From Paraburkholderia ribeironis (GTDB taxonomy: Bacteria > Pseudomonadota > Gammaproteobacteria > Burkholderiales > Burkholderiaceae): a stretch of 64,000 nt of DNA. Every line of letters starts with the position of its first letter. Position 1 is the stretch's first letter. The position numbers were made by a program, and so were the translations under genes. Location of the stretch: the NCBI RefSeq assembly GCF_900019265.1, contig NZ_CYGX02000019.1, positions 175,187-239,186 of the forward strand. The letters are read 5' to 3'. Under the pieces are notes generated by a model. It searched no databases and had not been told where the DNA came from. It saw nothing but the letters and a program-made list of their open reading frames with translations. Shown in pieces: positions 9,794 through 18,613 of the stretch.

Positions 9794-10443
9794 ACGGTTC
9801 GCCTGGTCATGGAGCCTGCAGGCAGCGTTTCCCGGCATCAACGTGTTGTGTGTTTTCAAAGTTTGCGTAGCCAGACCTTTTCTTGCTCGCCAATGGAACG
9901 ACGGACCGGATGCCCGAACGTCTCAGCAAGGAAGGTGCCGAACGACGCATCATGGCCGTACTGCGTCGGTTGTTCCTGAGTGGTGAAGTCGCCGGACGTT
10001 CGAACGTCTCCAGCCCCCGCCAGGAGCCACCTCTTTTCTCGGCCTATGCAGTGATCCGTTAGCTGGGCGATAAATTTCCGATTTTCTTCTTGAAATTTCA
10101 AGCCGGCTCTACTACTTTTTAATTCGTAAAATCGACAGATATCACGTGGAGTAAAAAAACCGCGACTGTTCCACATAATGTCGGCTAACACTTTACTTGC
10201 ATCGGCACTATAAATCCATCAAAAAGGTCTGGCTCGCGAGTAAACGGGTTATCCAGTGCAAAGACCCGAGGAAGCGGAATAAAAAAGAAATCGACTCGTT
10301 CGATTGATTTCCCTATCTGCACAGTCCATGGTCCCCTTTTATGGAGTGTGCGCGAATCGGGATGCTCCGGATTTTTCGATCTACCTGAAATGGCTCTGAG
10401 CGGCCCAAGGCAGTGTGTCTTTAGTTCTTAAGAAGGAGGTAAC
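9794..10443. other. Gene-poor stretch upstream of the M64 peptidase
   Basis: About 650 bases of mixed composition, AT-rich from 10080 to 10400, which would hold the promoter of the peptidase. A 111-codon frame on the minus strand (9856-10191) is present but has no recognisable domain and no good ribosome site; it may be decayed coding sequence. A strong AAGGAGGT ribosome site lies at 10432-10440 just before the peptidase start. Confidence 0.5.
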
Positions 10444-12483
10444 ATGCCAGACACTATGACGCAAATACTCTCGTCAGGCTCGCCAGGGAGCAAGGTGAAC
10501 ATCGCTGTATTGGGAGATGGATTCGCTGACGGCGCAGACCAGACGACCTATAACAATAAGGTCAATGATCTACTGTTTAACGGCTTATTCAAAAACGACT
10601 ACTTTTTCGAGGACATACAGGCATTTAATGTTTATCGCGTCAATCTGATTTCCGTCGACTCCGGTGTTGGCACGAAGACGTACGACAACGGTACTCTTCT
10701 AAGCACGGTCACAAAGAATACCGCGCTGGGTTACTACTACAGCGGTTCATGGTCTCATTGCTGGCTTGAGGGCGGCGCAAATACCTCGACGCTTGTAAGC
10801 AATGCACTCAACACATGGGTGCCAGACCACAATCTGGTGCTCATATTGCTGAACAATCCAGGCTTCGGTGGTTGCGGTGGGGGAGGTTTCGCGGTTTTGC
10901 CGCTCGGTATCACTTGGGACACGATTGCTCACGAGTTCGGTCACGGTCTCGGCGGATTTTGCGACGAGTATTGCGAGACGGATAAGACTTATATGGGCGG
11001 GGAGCCAGGGTGCGTCGATAACACGATCAACACCAACCGCACTACGTTAAAGTGGGGAAGGTTCGTGAACCCGAGCACGCCTATCCCCACCGGGAAAGGA
11101 AAATGCGCCGACTATACAGAAGGTGCCCGACCCGTAGACTGGGACGACAACCAGAGTGTAGGGCTCTTCGAGGGTGCGGGTACTCTCACGCAAGGTATAT
11201 ACAGACCGGTAATCAATTGCCGCATGCGCTCCAATCTCCCACCGTATTGCCCCGTTTGCTACACGCATATGAAGTCGCTGAACGACGCCCAGACGCAGCG
11301 AACGTTCCTGCAGGTGTACCCGGGAGATTTCAATGGTGATGGAAAGTCGGACGCCCTGATCCACAATAGCAATGGCATCATGTTGTACCGTTCGAACGGC
11401 ACTCAGCTTGACGTCCAATTCAGTGTGGTCAATTTGGTACCCGGCTCGTGGCAGTTCCAGGCGGGGGACAAGTTCTGGACCGGTGACTTTAATCACGACG
11501 GCAAAGACGAGGTGCTGGTTTTCAATGGATCCGATTGGGTGATGCCTTATCTCGGGCTGCTTGCAGACGACGGCAGTGGCGGACTCAAGTTGATCGCCCG
11601 CTACGATGGTTCAATGCCCGGCTGGCAATTCAATCGCAACGATCAGTTCTTCATTGGAGATTTCAACGGGGACGGGCTGGTCGATGTCTTTGTGTTCAAT
11701 GGTGCGGACTGGTCCATACCCTATCTCGGTATGTTGCAATCCCACGGGACCGGCCTTACGCTGGTCCGCCGATACGACGCTAACCTGCCCGGGTGGCAGA
11801 TGCGTCCAACAGACCAGTTCTTCGTCGGCGACTTCAACGGTGACAAGAAGGCCGACCTATTGGTCTTTAATGGCAGTGCGTGGTCGATCCCTTATTTCGG
11901 CATGCTGGCTTCGACGGGGAGCGCACTTTCGATGTCTACCCGTTACGATGGCAATATGCCGGACTGGCAAATGCGCCCTTCCGACCAACATTTCGTCGGA
12001 GACTTTGATGGCGACGGGAAGGCGGATTTATTCGTATTCAATGGCGATGCATGGTCAATCGCCTATCTAGGGATGCTGAAATCGACCGGCTCCTCCCTGA
12101 CCATGACTCAGCGGTACGACGGCAATGCCCCAGGTTGGCAAATGCGCAGCCATGACCGCCATTACGTTGCTGACCTTAACGGCGATGGCAAGAGCGATCT
12201 GGTCGTGTTCAACGCCAATGACTGGGGTCCGGTATATCTAGGCCGTATGATTTCAACAGGATCGGGCTTGAGTTGTGACTGGTCAGCTGACTGGATTGGT
12301 GGCTGGCATCTAGGGACCGTGGACAATTTTGAACCGTGTAACTACACGGGAATCGGCGGCAAGCGTAACCTTTTTGTGCATAACACGAATTGGTTCGGCA
12401 TGCTAAAGAGTGCCAGCCCATGGGCACTCGACCAGATCTATTACCGCTGGATCCACAACTACCGATATGGTCACAATTTCTGA
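10444..12483 (+). CDS. M64-type zinc metallopeptidase with seven-bladed FG-GAP/VCBS propeller
   Basis: A 679-residue protein. Residues 1-285 form a metallopeptidase domain with His163-Glu-Phe-Gly-His167 and Asp174 (HEFGHGLGGFCDEY), fitting HEXXH-X2-G-X3-D of the M64 (IgA peptidase) family; eight or more cysteines around residues 150-275 suggest disulfides. From about residue 290 there are six clear repeats of about 64 residues built on GDFNGDGKADLFVFNG...W.IPYLGML and a seventh degenerate one, a Ca-binding pattern expected to fold as a seven-bladed beta-propeller. No signal peptide is visible although the domains and cysteines suggest an extracellular protein. The ATG is set by the AAGGAGGT site. 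It is probably co-transcribed with the next gene, 16 bases downstream. The substrate is unknown. Confidence 0.82.
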   Translation: MPDTMTQILSSGSPGSKVNIAVLGDGFADGADQTTYNNKVNDLLFNGLFKNDYFFEDIQAFNVYRVNLISVDSGVGTKTYDNGTLLSTVTKNTALGYYYSGSWSHCWLEGGANTSTLVSNALNTWVPDHNLVLILLNNPGFGGCGGGGFAVLPLGITWDTIAHEFGHGLGGFCDEYCETDKTYMGGEPGCVDNTINTNRTTLKWGRFVNPSTPIPTGKGKCADYTEGARPVDWDDNQSVGLFEGAGTLTQGIYRPVINCRMRSNLPPYCPVCYTHMKSLNDAQTQRTFLQVYPGDFNGDGKSDALIHNSNGIMLYRSNGTQLDVQFSVVNLVPGSWQFQAGDKFWTGDFNHDGKDEVLVFNGSDWVMPYLGLLADDGSGGLKLIARYDGSMPGWQFNRNDQFFIGDFNGDGLVDVFVFNGADWSIPYLGMLQSHGTGLTLVRRYDANLPGWQMRPTDQFFVGDFNGDKKADLLVFNGSAWSIPYFGMLASTGSALSMSTRYDGNMPDWQMRPSDQHFVGDFDGDGKADLFVFNGDAWSIAYLGMLKSTGSSLTMTQRYDGNAPGWQMRSHDRHYVADLNGDGKSDLVVFNANDWGPVYLGRMISTGSGLSCDWSADWIGGWHLGTVDNFEPCNYTGIGGKRNLFVHNTNWFGMLKSASPWALDQIYYRWIHNYRYGHNF

Positions 12484-12499
12484 GAGGAGTGCCGAAGCC

Positions 12500-13267
12500 A
12501 TGACAGATCAGAGAGAGACTCGTCCTCCAGTTCTTCCGAACGAGCAAAAGCCGATGGGTGCGCCGGTCGTTCACGCACCGGGACTGCCGTTCATGGAGAG
12601 CGTCGGGGAGGTGAGGACAGTATTGCGGAACATGGCCCTGCCTCTGATGGCAGCCGACGCCGCGACCGAGGTTAGCGGCGAACATCTCATGGAAAAGGCG
12701 GGCACCATGTCCGAGATGCCGCCCTCCCACAACTCTGGCCCGCAAAGGGCTTCGGAGGTGACCATGCCCACACGGTCCGATGGATATCTTCGTTTAGAGG
12801 TTCGCTTTGAGAATGGGAAGCTCTCGGTCATAGGTGCGAAGATCGTGCCCGGAGCACTGACCAACCCCACTGCCTTGATTCAGGGAAAAGCCTACGAGGT
12901 GTTGATCGCCGATCAACAAATCTCGGTCGGCTCCCTTCCGGATGTAGGCGTTCGCCGTGCGTTTGCGAATCGTGACGTCCCGGGTCCAGAAGGCAAGCAC
13001 CGGTTCGTCCAGGTTCCCGCCTTCGAATTCTTCGTTCGGGTCCCCACAGTTCATATCACGGCTGAAAACTTGTCGAAGATGAACGTCATCCTTTATGAAG
13101 TACGAGAGACGCCGGATCGGCTTGTCCCCACTCTTGCAATGCAAAAGCAGCCGGGAGTCGAAGCTATGGAGGTAGTCCGCGTATCCGGCATCCAATTGGA
13201 GTCTATACCCGAGGTCGTTCGTTTGCAGTTGGAGGCGATCATCGACGAGAAAAGGAACGCGCATTAG
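12500..13267 (+). CDS. Unknown protein, putative partner of the M64 peptidase
   Basis: A 255-residue soluble protein that I do not recognise. Residues 1-95 are Pro/Met/Ala-rich and look disordered. Residues 98-205 (YLRLEVRFENGKLSVIGAKI, then SVGSLPDVGVRRAFANRDV and FVQVPAFEFFVRVPTVHI) alternate hydrophobic and polar residues as in a beta-sandwich. The last 30 residues form a charged helix. There is no signal peptide or cysteine. The ATG at 12500 has a GAGGAGT ribosome site and lies 16 bases after the peptidase stop, so the two form a unit. A role as chaperone, inhibitor, targeting factor or substrate is possible; none is shown. Confidence 0.7.
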   Translation: MTDQRETRPPVLPNEQKPMGAPVVHAPGLPFMESVGEVRTVLRNMALPLMAADAATEVSGEHLMEKAGTMSEMPPSHNSGPQRASEVTMPTRSDGYLRLEVRFENGKLSVIGAKIVPGALTNPTALIQGKAYEVLIADQQISVGSLPDVGVRRAFANRDVPGPEGKHRFVQVPAFEFFVRVPTVHITAENLSKMNVILYEVRETPDRLVPTLAMQKQPGVEAMEVVRVSGIQLESIPEVVRLQLEAIIDEKRNAH

Positions 13268-13552
13268 CGGTTTCCTCCCTCGAGCGTTGTCCAACGCCTG
13301 CCCACATACGCCACCGCATACTCACGCGGCATTAGGCATGGGCAGGCGTCGAACAAACCTCAAGACTTGCCGGATCGAGCCTGTATTTCAATGGCTGGTA
13401 CCTGAGGCGGAGCCGACGTTCGAACGCGCTGTCGGGGCAATGGCAGGTGATCGAAATCTCGCGGACGGATGCACAGACCCAGGCCGGCCGCTACCTGGAT
13501 GACCACGTCAACGAAAACAGCAGGACGCATCTTCCGCGAATAGGCCGCGCGC
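13268..13552. other. Gene-poor stretch after the peptidase unit
   Basis: No coding sequence is recognised on either strand. Short frames here have no motif. It probably contains the end of the peptidase transcript and debris of the decayed genes that follow. Confidence 0.45.
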
Positions 13553-13950
13553 TTATCGAGCGTTGCCGTTGTGTCTGGCGCTGGCCGAAGCTGTCAGCGA
13601 AATGCCAACAAGGACGGCAACAAAACTGAAAGTGAGGCGCGGGCTCACGGGTTCATGCCGGAACAGAACGCCGCCGAGCGCCGCAATGGGCGGCACCAGC
13701 AGTTGGATGGCAGCCGCGGACATTGCCGGCAGTCTTCGGATCGTCGAACTTCACACTACAAAGCCAATTGCTGATGTCACGGCACCAGAAGCCACAGCGA
13801 GGGCAACTCCGGCTGCGCTCGCATGTGCAGGGCCGTAAAGGATCAATCCTAAGACGATGCAGATCGGTGTCGCCCGAAGGAAGTTTCCTGTCGTTGCTGA
13901 TAGTGGACTCGCGGCGCGCTGGCCTCGCGGGGTAGAGAGCCCCCATGCCT
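13553..13950 (-). pseudogene. Decayed EamA/DMT-family transporter (C-terminal half)
   Basis: Reading the minus strand from about 13950 gives WGLSTPRGQRAASPLSAT, then GNFLRATPICIVLGL, then ASAAGVALAVASGAVTSAIG, and after a stop codon AAIQLLVPPIAALGGVLF and SPRLTFSFVAVLVGISLT. This order is diagnostic of the second half of a drug/metabolite transporter. An in-frame TGA (13751-13753) stands where family members have Trp in GYVLWY, and the reading frame is lost upstream of about 13955, where the N-terminal half should be. The frame ends with TAA at 13553-13555. A single base change would explain the stop (TGG to TGA). Confidence 0.8.
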
Positions 13951-14019
13951 CAGCACGGCAAGCATGCGGGGATCAGCGCGACCACATGGCGGGCGGGCGT
14001 TCGTCTGGCGCGAGTCGAC

Positions 14020-14258
14020 TCTCGCTCGACGGTGTCCCATGCCGCGAGGTTGCAGATGTTTTCAGACTGCCCTTCTCCAGTTGCCGCTGTTGTGCCATCC
14101 GCGCCAGATTCAAGGTGATCTTTCTCAGGCTCGCCACGTTGCGGGCGGCTGCCTTGTCCCGCGTCTGCCGGGTGTCGTCGCCCCGTGAAACATCGAGTAC
14201 CCAGTGCTGCCTGGTTCCAGTTGATGACGGTCGCGTCTGTGAGCGGCGCATCAGTATC
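14020..14258 (-). mobile_element. Remnant of an ISAs1-family (IS4-like) transposase C-terminus
   Basis: The minus-strand translation contains HWVLDVSRGDDTRQTRDK followed by ARNVASLRKITLNLAR and KGSLK. This is the C-terminal signature of ISAs1 transposases (HWxLDVxFxEDxSRxR...NLAxLRxIALNL). A frameshift after the second block moves the expected AAWD motif into another frame (LAAWDT, 14031-14045). The N-terminal part with the catalytic DDE residues is missing and no inverted repeats were found, so this is dead IS debris beside the transporter pseudogene. Confidence 0.65.
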
Positions 14259-14350
14259 GAGCGCCGTGATGCGCCTGGGTACTACCTGAAAAGGTGGTAC
14301 CCTCATGCTCACCGATGATCGGTGATCCGCACATTTTTCTTGGGGACGAC

Positions 14351-15151
14351 ATGCTTCCATTCGCGGATTCCACCAATCCACCGGTCCACGATGACATCTA
14401 CGCACTCTGGGATCGGCTGGCCGAGTTCTCAGCAGGTGATGGCGATGTCGCGCTGCCCCATCTGCTAACCACGCTCTGTGCCATGGTCAAGGCACAGAAT
14501 GCGCTTTGGGCCGTTGTTGTGCGATTGCCTTCGCTCGCGCCAAAGGATCCTTTGTTCGGCTGGCGTCCACGACTGGTTCGGCTCCTGCATCCGGTACCGG
14601 CGATGGTCGCTTCCGTGCAGGAGCAGTACGACACGCTCTGGTCCGGCCACGTCGACTCGTCACATGTCGTGGCCGCGTCAGGGAACGAGCCGTTCTGCGC
14701 CAACCTGCTCTTCGAGGCGATGCCCGCCGAATGGTTTGAAGGTGAGCATTATCGGCGCCACTACCTCGAAGTCGGCCACGGCGACAGCATCCAGGTGCGT
14801 TGCTCGCTCAACGACGATGTGCGGATTCATCTCTTCGTGTTTCGCGATGTGCGGGCACCCCGCTTCTCTGCGCTGGATCTCGAGCGTCTGGGCTTCGTGA
14901 TGCATGGGCTGAGATGGTTCAACCGGCAGCAACTGCTCAGCCACGGCCTGCTCATCGCCGACGCTCCCCTGACGTCGGCCGAGCGAAGGGTGCTGCTGGG
15001 GCTGCTCGACGGACTCACGGAAAAGCAGATCGCGCAGAAACTCGACCAAAGTCCGAACACGACGCATGTCCACATCAAGTCGATCTACGCCAAATTCAAC
15101 GTCCGGAATCGCTCAACGCTCACCGCGCTGTGGCTCGGCAAGTTGCGATAG
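14351..15151 (+). CDS. LuxR-family transcriptional regulator
   Basis: A 266-residue regulator. The C-terminal helix-turn-helix of the LuxR/FixJ type is clear at residues 200-262 (LTSAERRVLLGLLDGLTEKQIAQKL, then THVHIKSIYAKFNVRNRS). The N-terminal 190 residues have no recognised sensor domain; they contain Trp-rich segments and may fold like GAF/PAS domains seen in orphan LuxR proteins. There is no autoinducer-binding signature and no synthase nearby. The ATG at 14351 is preferred, with a GGGGAC site close upstream; an ATG at about 14318 is possible. It may control the small genes downstream. Confidence 0.8.
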   Translation: MLPFADSTNPPVHDDIYALWDRLAEFSAGDGDVALPHLLTTLCAMVKAQNALWAVVVRLPSLAPKDPLFGWRPRLVRLLHPVPAMVASVQEQYDTLWSGHVDSSHVVAASGNEPFCANLLFEAMPAEWFEGEHYRRHYLEVGHGDSIQVRCSLNDDVRIHLFVFRDVRAPRFSALDLERLGFVMHGLRWFNRQQLLSHGLLIADAPLTSAERRVLLGLLDGLTEKQIAQKLDQSPNTTHVHIKSIYAKFNVRNRSTLTALWLGKLR

Positions 15152-15464
15152 CGAACTGCAGGCGCTGGGGCGTTCCAAACAGCGATGCAAGGATCGCGTG
15201 AGATGCGGGAGCCCGCCGATTCGGACTTGTTGATCACCAACAAGGTGAGGGGCCTTAGGGCAGTCAGTCAGACGTACCTCCCAATTCACACCTCGCCGTC
15301 GACACCGGCTGGGCTCACGCGATCACCTATTCAGGTTATGTTCGGGCGTCAGCGAATAATCTACGATCCCGTAGAAGATCCAGGCCGCAATTGTGTTGCA
15401 GGGTGACCATAAGAATCACAGATACGGGGACCAGGCCTTGTCGTCGAACGAAGGGGATCACGTC
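15152..15464. other. Intergenic stretch after luxR
   Basis: About 310 bases without a recognisable gene. It contains the imperfect inverted repeat cttgttgatcacc-aacaag near 15225-15245 and a GAAGGGGA site at 15450-15457 serving the next gene. No promoter could be assigned with confidence. Confidence 0.4.
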
Positions 15465-15926
15465 ATGATTTCTGTACCGAAAACGGGCCGTCAGGCAGCG
15501 AAGCGTCATCCTGTGCATCTCGCTGGACTCGTTGCAATTGCTGGCGTCGCTGTGGCCTATGGGCTGCAAACGCAGCCGATAAAGGGGGGCGCTGCGGGAC
15601 GGGCTGGCGGGAGTTACGAGAAGGCGTGGGCGGTGGTTGCGGCCTCGGGTGACGCGGGGAAGTTTGTCGCTTCGAACTATCGGACTTGCATCGAAGCCCC
15701 CGACACGAGCTACACGATGACGGATTGGTGGCTCACCATCGTTCACTCGCGCTTGAACACGGCGGCGCAGTGCGGCCTGAAAACCGTCTCCCGTGCGTCA
15801 ATGAAGGGTGACGCGTTTGTCGCCCAGGTGAAGGGCGTGATCGGCAGCCTGCCCACGCTAATTGCCGTGCCTGACCAACCGGCTCGCACGCTCCGATGGT
15901 TCGTCATTGACGATCGACCCACGTAA
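15465..15926 (+). CDS. Unknown membrane-anchored or exported protein
   Basis: A 153-residue protein that I do not recognise. A basic N-terminus (MISVPKTGRQAAKRHPV) precedes one hydrophobic segment (HLAGLVAIAGVAVAYGL), then a Gly-rich linker and a soluble domain with Trp and two cysteines (NYRTCIEAPDTSY, TAAQCGLKTV). It is therefore probably anchored in the membrane facing the periplasm. The ATG at 15465 follows an AAGGGGA site. The reading frame stays open after the TAA at 15924-15926 up to 16265, so the protein may once have been longer. Confidence 0.55.
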   Translation: MISVPKTGRQAAKRHPVHLAGLVAIAGVAVAYGLQTQPIKGGAAGRAGGSYEKAWAVVAASGDAGKFVASNYRTCIEAPDTSYTMTDWWLTIVHSRLNTAAQCGLKTVSRASMKGDAFVAQVKGVIGSLPTLIAVPDQPARTLRWFVIDDRPT

Positions 15927-16124
15927 TGCGCTGAGGGTGACGCGATCTACGACTGCTCCCTCGACCTGCACCGGTGGGCCGCAACATGCGGAATGACTGC
16001 GGAACGTTGTGACGGCGTCTGGGGCGGCATCTACGTGCACGACCTGAAGAGATTCAGTACTACCAGCAGCACGTCTACCTGCAGAGAAGAAGTAAACGAC
16101 AATTCATCGATAAGGAATCCTATC
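15927..16124. other. Open in-frame continuation after the unknown gene
   Basis: In the same frame as the preceding gene, codons remain open after its stop and read GDAIYDCSLDLHRWAATCGM then CDGVWGGIYVHDLKRF, which has a protein-like composition. It may be the former C-terminal part of that protein cut off by a nonsense change, or chance in GC-rich DNA. Confidence 0.3.
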
Positions 16125-16392
16125 ATGTATCGCGCCTCCCGAATTAGCGGCAGTGTGCTCATCGTCCTGCGCAAATTCCGCATTCGTGCAGGCTGCATCA
16201 TCCGGTCCTGTCATGCACGCCAAGCTCAACGCCGAAGAGTACGGGTGGATATCGAGGGATTATGAACCGCGCGATGAGAGTCACTATCCGAAAAACGTGA
16301 TTGCGCAGACTGTTGATGTCCGGATTTCCGCAATCATCGGTCGGTCATGGGCTGCCGACGACCGCTTTGGGTCGTGCGTCCTCCATCAGTGA
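16125..16392 (+). pseudogene. Frameshifted small secreted protein
   Basis: An ATG at 16125 with an AAGGAA ribosome site (16112-16117) begins MYRASRISGSVLIVL, a signal-peptide-like start, but the frame then turns Arg-rich. One base too many near 16166-16172 separates it from the next frame, which continues ANSAFVQAASSGPVMHAK, then EEYGWISRDYEPRDESHYPK and VDVRISAIIGRSWAADDRFG to a stop at 16392. Joined, they would give an 89-residue protein with a standard signal peptide. Either the gene is broken or there is a sequencing error. The family is not recognised. Confidence 0.45.
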
Positions 16393-16563
16393 CCTTGACG
16401 ATTAGTCAACCCGGTACCAGCGACCAGATTCTGGGCACGCAGCGGCCGGTGCGCCGTTCAACCAGACTTGCTCTTCATCCCGTTGCAGCGATGTCGAAGT
16501 GTCGATGTCGAATGCCACCTTAAGTGCGTGCGGAACATGGGCGTCTTCGATGGGAAATGCGGC
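16393..16563. other. Short intergenic stretch before the LysR gene end
   Basis: Nothing recognisable; it separates the frameshifted small gene from the end of the convergent LysR gene. Confidence 0.4.
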
Positions 16564-17460
16564 CTACCCCTTGAGCGTCGCCTGCTCGCGGATCATGTCG
16601 TACAGCGCCTGCGCCGCCGGCGACAGTTGCGCGCTCTTGCGCGCGACGAGGACGAGCGTGCGGGAAACGGTCGGCTGCGTCAGTTCGATGGTGCGCACCG
16701 TCGGATACGCGCCGTTCTGCAACGCGAGCGCCGGCACCACCGCCGCGCCGACCCCTTGCGCGACCAGTCCCACCGCAGTCGAGCTGCGCTGGACTTCGTA
16801 GAACGAGCGCAGCGTGAGGCCGCTCTTTTCCAGGGCGACGTCGAGCAGCGCGCGGTTGCCGCTCACCTCGCCGGCGAAGATCAACGGATAAGGCTGCAGT
16901 TGCGGCCAGCCGATGCGCCGCCGCTTCGCGAGCGGATGATCCTGATGGCAGATCAGCACGTAACGGTCTTTCGTCAGCGGCACACTGGCCAGATCCGGAT
17001 GATGGCCGCGGGCGATATTGATGCCGAACTCCACCTCCCGGCGCAGCACGGCCTCCTCCACCGCCGCCGACGCGTGATCGAGAATCCTGATCCGGTTATG
17101 CGGATAGCGCGCCGAATACGCCTGCAGAATGCGCGGCAAATATTGCACGCCGACCGTCGGCACACACGCGATCGACACATCGCCGCGACGGGCCACGCCC
17201 GTTTCGCGGATCTCCACCAGCGCGTCGGCGAGTTCGCCGAGCAGCCGGCGCGCCTGCGGCAGAAAACTGCGGCCGATTTCCGTCAGCGCCATCGAGCGCG
17301 TGGTGCGTTCGATCAGCGTGACGCCGAGAAACGCTTCGAGCTTGCGCAACCGCTGTGTGATCGCCGTTTGCGTAACGTGCAGTGAATCGGCCGCGCCCTG
17401 GAAACTGCCGCGATCCGCGATCGCGACGAATGCCTGAACGCCGAGGGTGTCGATTTTCAT
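16564..17460 (-). CDS. LysR-family transcriptional regulator
   Basis: A 298-residue regulator with the N-terminal winged helix-turn-helix (LGVQAFVAIADRGSFQGAADSLHVTQTAITQRLRKLE, split residues 5-41) and the periplasmic-binding-like effector domain from about residue 90 (GDVSIACVPTVGVQYLPRIL). The ATG at 17458-17460 gives MKIDTLGVQ; an adjacent TTG is less likely. It is divergent from tam with 168 bases between them, the usual layout when a LysR protein controls its neighbour. The inducer is unknown. Confidence 0.88.
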   Translation of the reverse strand: MKIDTLGVQAFVAIADRGSFQGAADSLHVTQTAITQRLRKLEAFLGVTLIERTTRSMALTEIGRSFLPQARRLLGELADALVEIRETGVARRGDVSIACVPTVGVQYLPRILQAYSARYPHNRIRILDHASAAVEEAVLRREVEFGINIARGHHPDLASVPLTKDRYVLICHQDHPLAKRRRIGWPQLQPYPLIFAGEVSGNRALLDVALEKSGLTLRSFYEVQRSSTAVGLVAQGVGAAVVPALALQNGAYPTVRTIELTQPTVSRTLVLVARKSAQLSPAAQALYDMIREQATLKG

Positions 17461-17628
17461 CAAAAAAATGAAGGAATCGGAGCAATAAATTAATTTTACG
17501 CCGCTGCTGTCGCGGTTGAGAATGGACGGATTGGATCGGATCGGTGCGCGACACCGCCGACGTCACCAACGTCACCAACGTGAGCGTCAGCCGCCGATCC
17601 GGCCATCCCCCCACACAAGGAGCATGAG

Positions 17629-18405
17629 ATGACATCGACGACCGACTGGCAGGCCAGGCAGTACGTGCTGTTCGAAAACGAGCGCACGCGCCCGGTCAGG
17701 GATCTGCTGGCGGCCGTGCCGCCCACGCAGGTGCGGATCGCGGTGGACATCGGCTGCGGGCCCGGCAATTCGACCGAAACGCTCGCGGCGCACGCACCCG
17801 GCGCGCGGATCACCGGCCTCGACAGTTCGGCAGACATGATCGCGGCAGCCCGCGAGCGGCTGCCGCAATTCCAGTTCGAGCTCACCGATATTTCGACGTG
17901 GGCCGCCACCGGCCCGTACGACCTGATTCTCGCCAACGCGGTCCTGCAATGGGTGCCCGACCACGAACGGCTGTTTCCCGCGCTGGTGCGCAAGCTCGCG
18001 CCGGGCGGCAGCCTCGCCGTGCAGATGCCGGACAATCTGGACGAACCCGCGCACCGGCTGCTGCGCGAGATCGCGGCGCACGGCCCGTGGGCAGGGCAGC
18101 TCAAGGGCGTCGAGCGGACCATGCGTCATGGCGCCGACTGGTACTACGGCCTGCTCAAGCCGCTGTGCGCGCGGGTCGACGTCTGGCGCACCGTCTACCA
18201 TCACCCGCTCGCGGGCGGCGCCGACGCGGTGGTCGAGTGGTTCAAGGGCAGCGCGCTGCGGCCGTTCCTGGCCGGGCTCGACGCCGCCGGCCAGCAGGCG
18301 TTCCTGCAGCGTTACCGCGACGAGATCGCCGACGCTTATCCGGCTCAGCGCGACGGCACGGTGCTGCTGCCATTTCCGCGGCTGTTCGTCGTCGCCACGC
18401 GCTAG
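17629..18405 (+). CDS. tam: Trans-aconitate 2-methyltransferase
   Basis: A 258-residue cytoplasmic SAM-dependent methyltransferase that esterifies trans-aconitate, which forms spontaneously from cis-aconitate and inhibits aconitase. The start TDWQARQYVLFENERTRP is the typical Tam N-terminus (W-x-x-x-x-Y-x-x-F-x-x-x-R-x-R-P), and motif I VDIGCGPGNSTETLA, GLDSSADMI and ANAVLQWVPDH define the SAM site. An AAGGAG ribosome site is at 17617-17622. The upstream region carries a nine-base repeat (gtcaccaac, 17566-17583). LysR is divergent and may regulate it. Confidence 0.92.
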   Translation: MTSTTDWQARQYVLFENERTRPVRDLLAAVPPTQVRIAVDIGCGPGNSTETLAAHAPGARITGLDSSADMIAAARERLPQFQFELTDISTWAATGPYDLILANAVLQWVPDHERLFPALVRKLAPGGSLAVQMPDNLDEPAHRLLREIAAHGPWAGQLKGVERTMRHGADWYYGLLKPLCARVDVWRTVYHHPLAGGADAVVEWFKGSALRPFLAGLDAAGQQAFLQRYRDEIADAYPAQRDGTVLLPFPRLFVVATR

Positions 18406-18613
18406 CGGCGCCTGCTTCACCCGACCGGGCGCAGCGCCCGTGACGCGCGCCAACCGCTAATGGTCAAACGGCGCAACGGTGCGGCGGTGCAACGATGCGT
18501 CAGGGTACGTCGGTAATTGCCCACCGTGAATTCTGCGTGATATTGTTAATGAAAGCGGAGGATGGCGGCCCGCCGTCCCCACCGGGAAGCAATTTACCGC
18601 AGCGAGCGTCGCC

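Noticed and set aside
9856-10191. Minus-strand frame of 111 codons before the M64 peptidase
   Set aside because: No ribosome site, no motif; noted only as possible decayed coding sequence.
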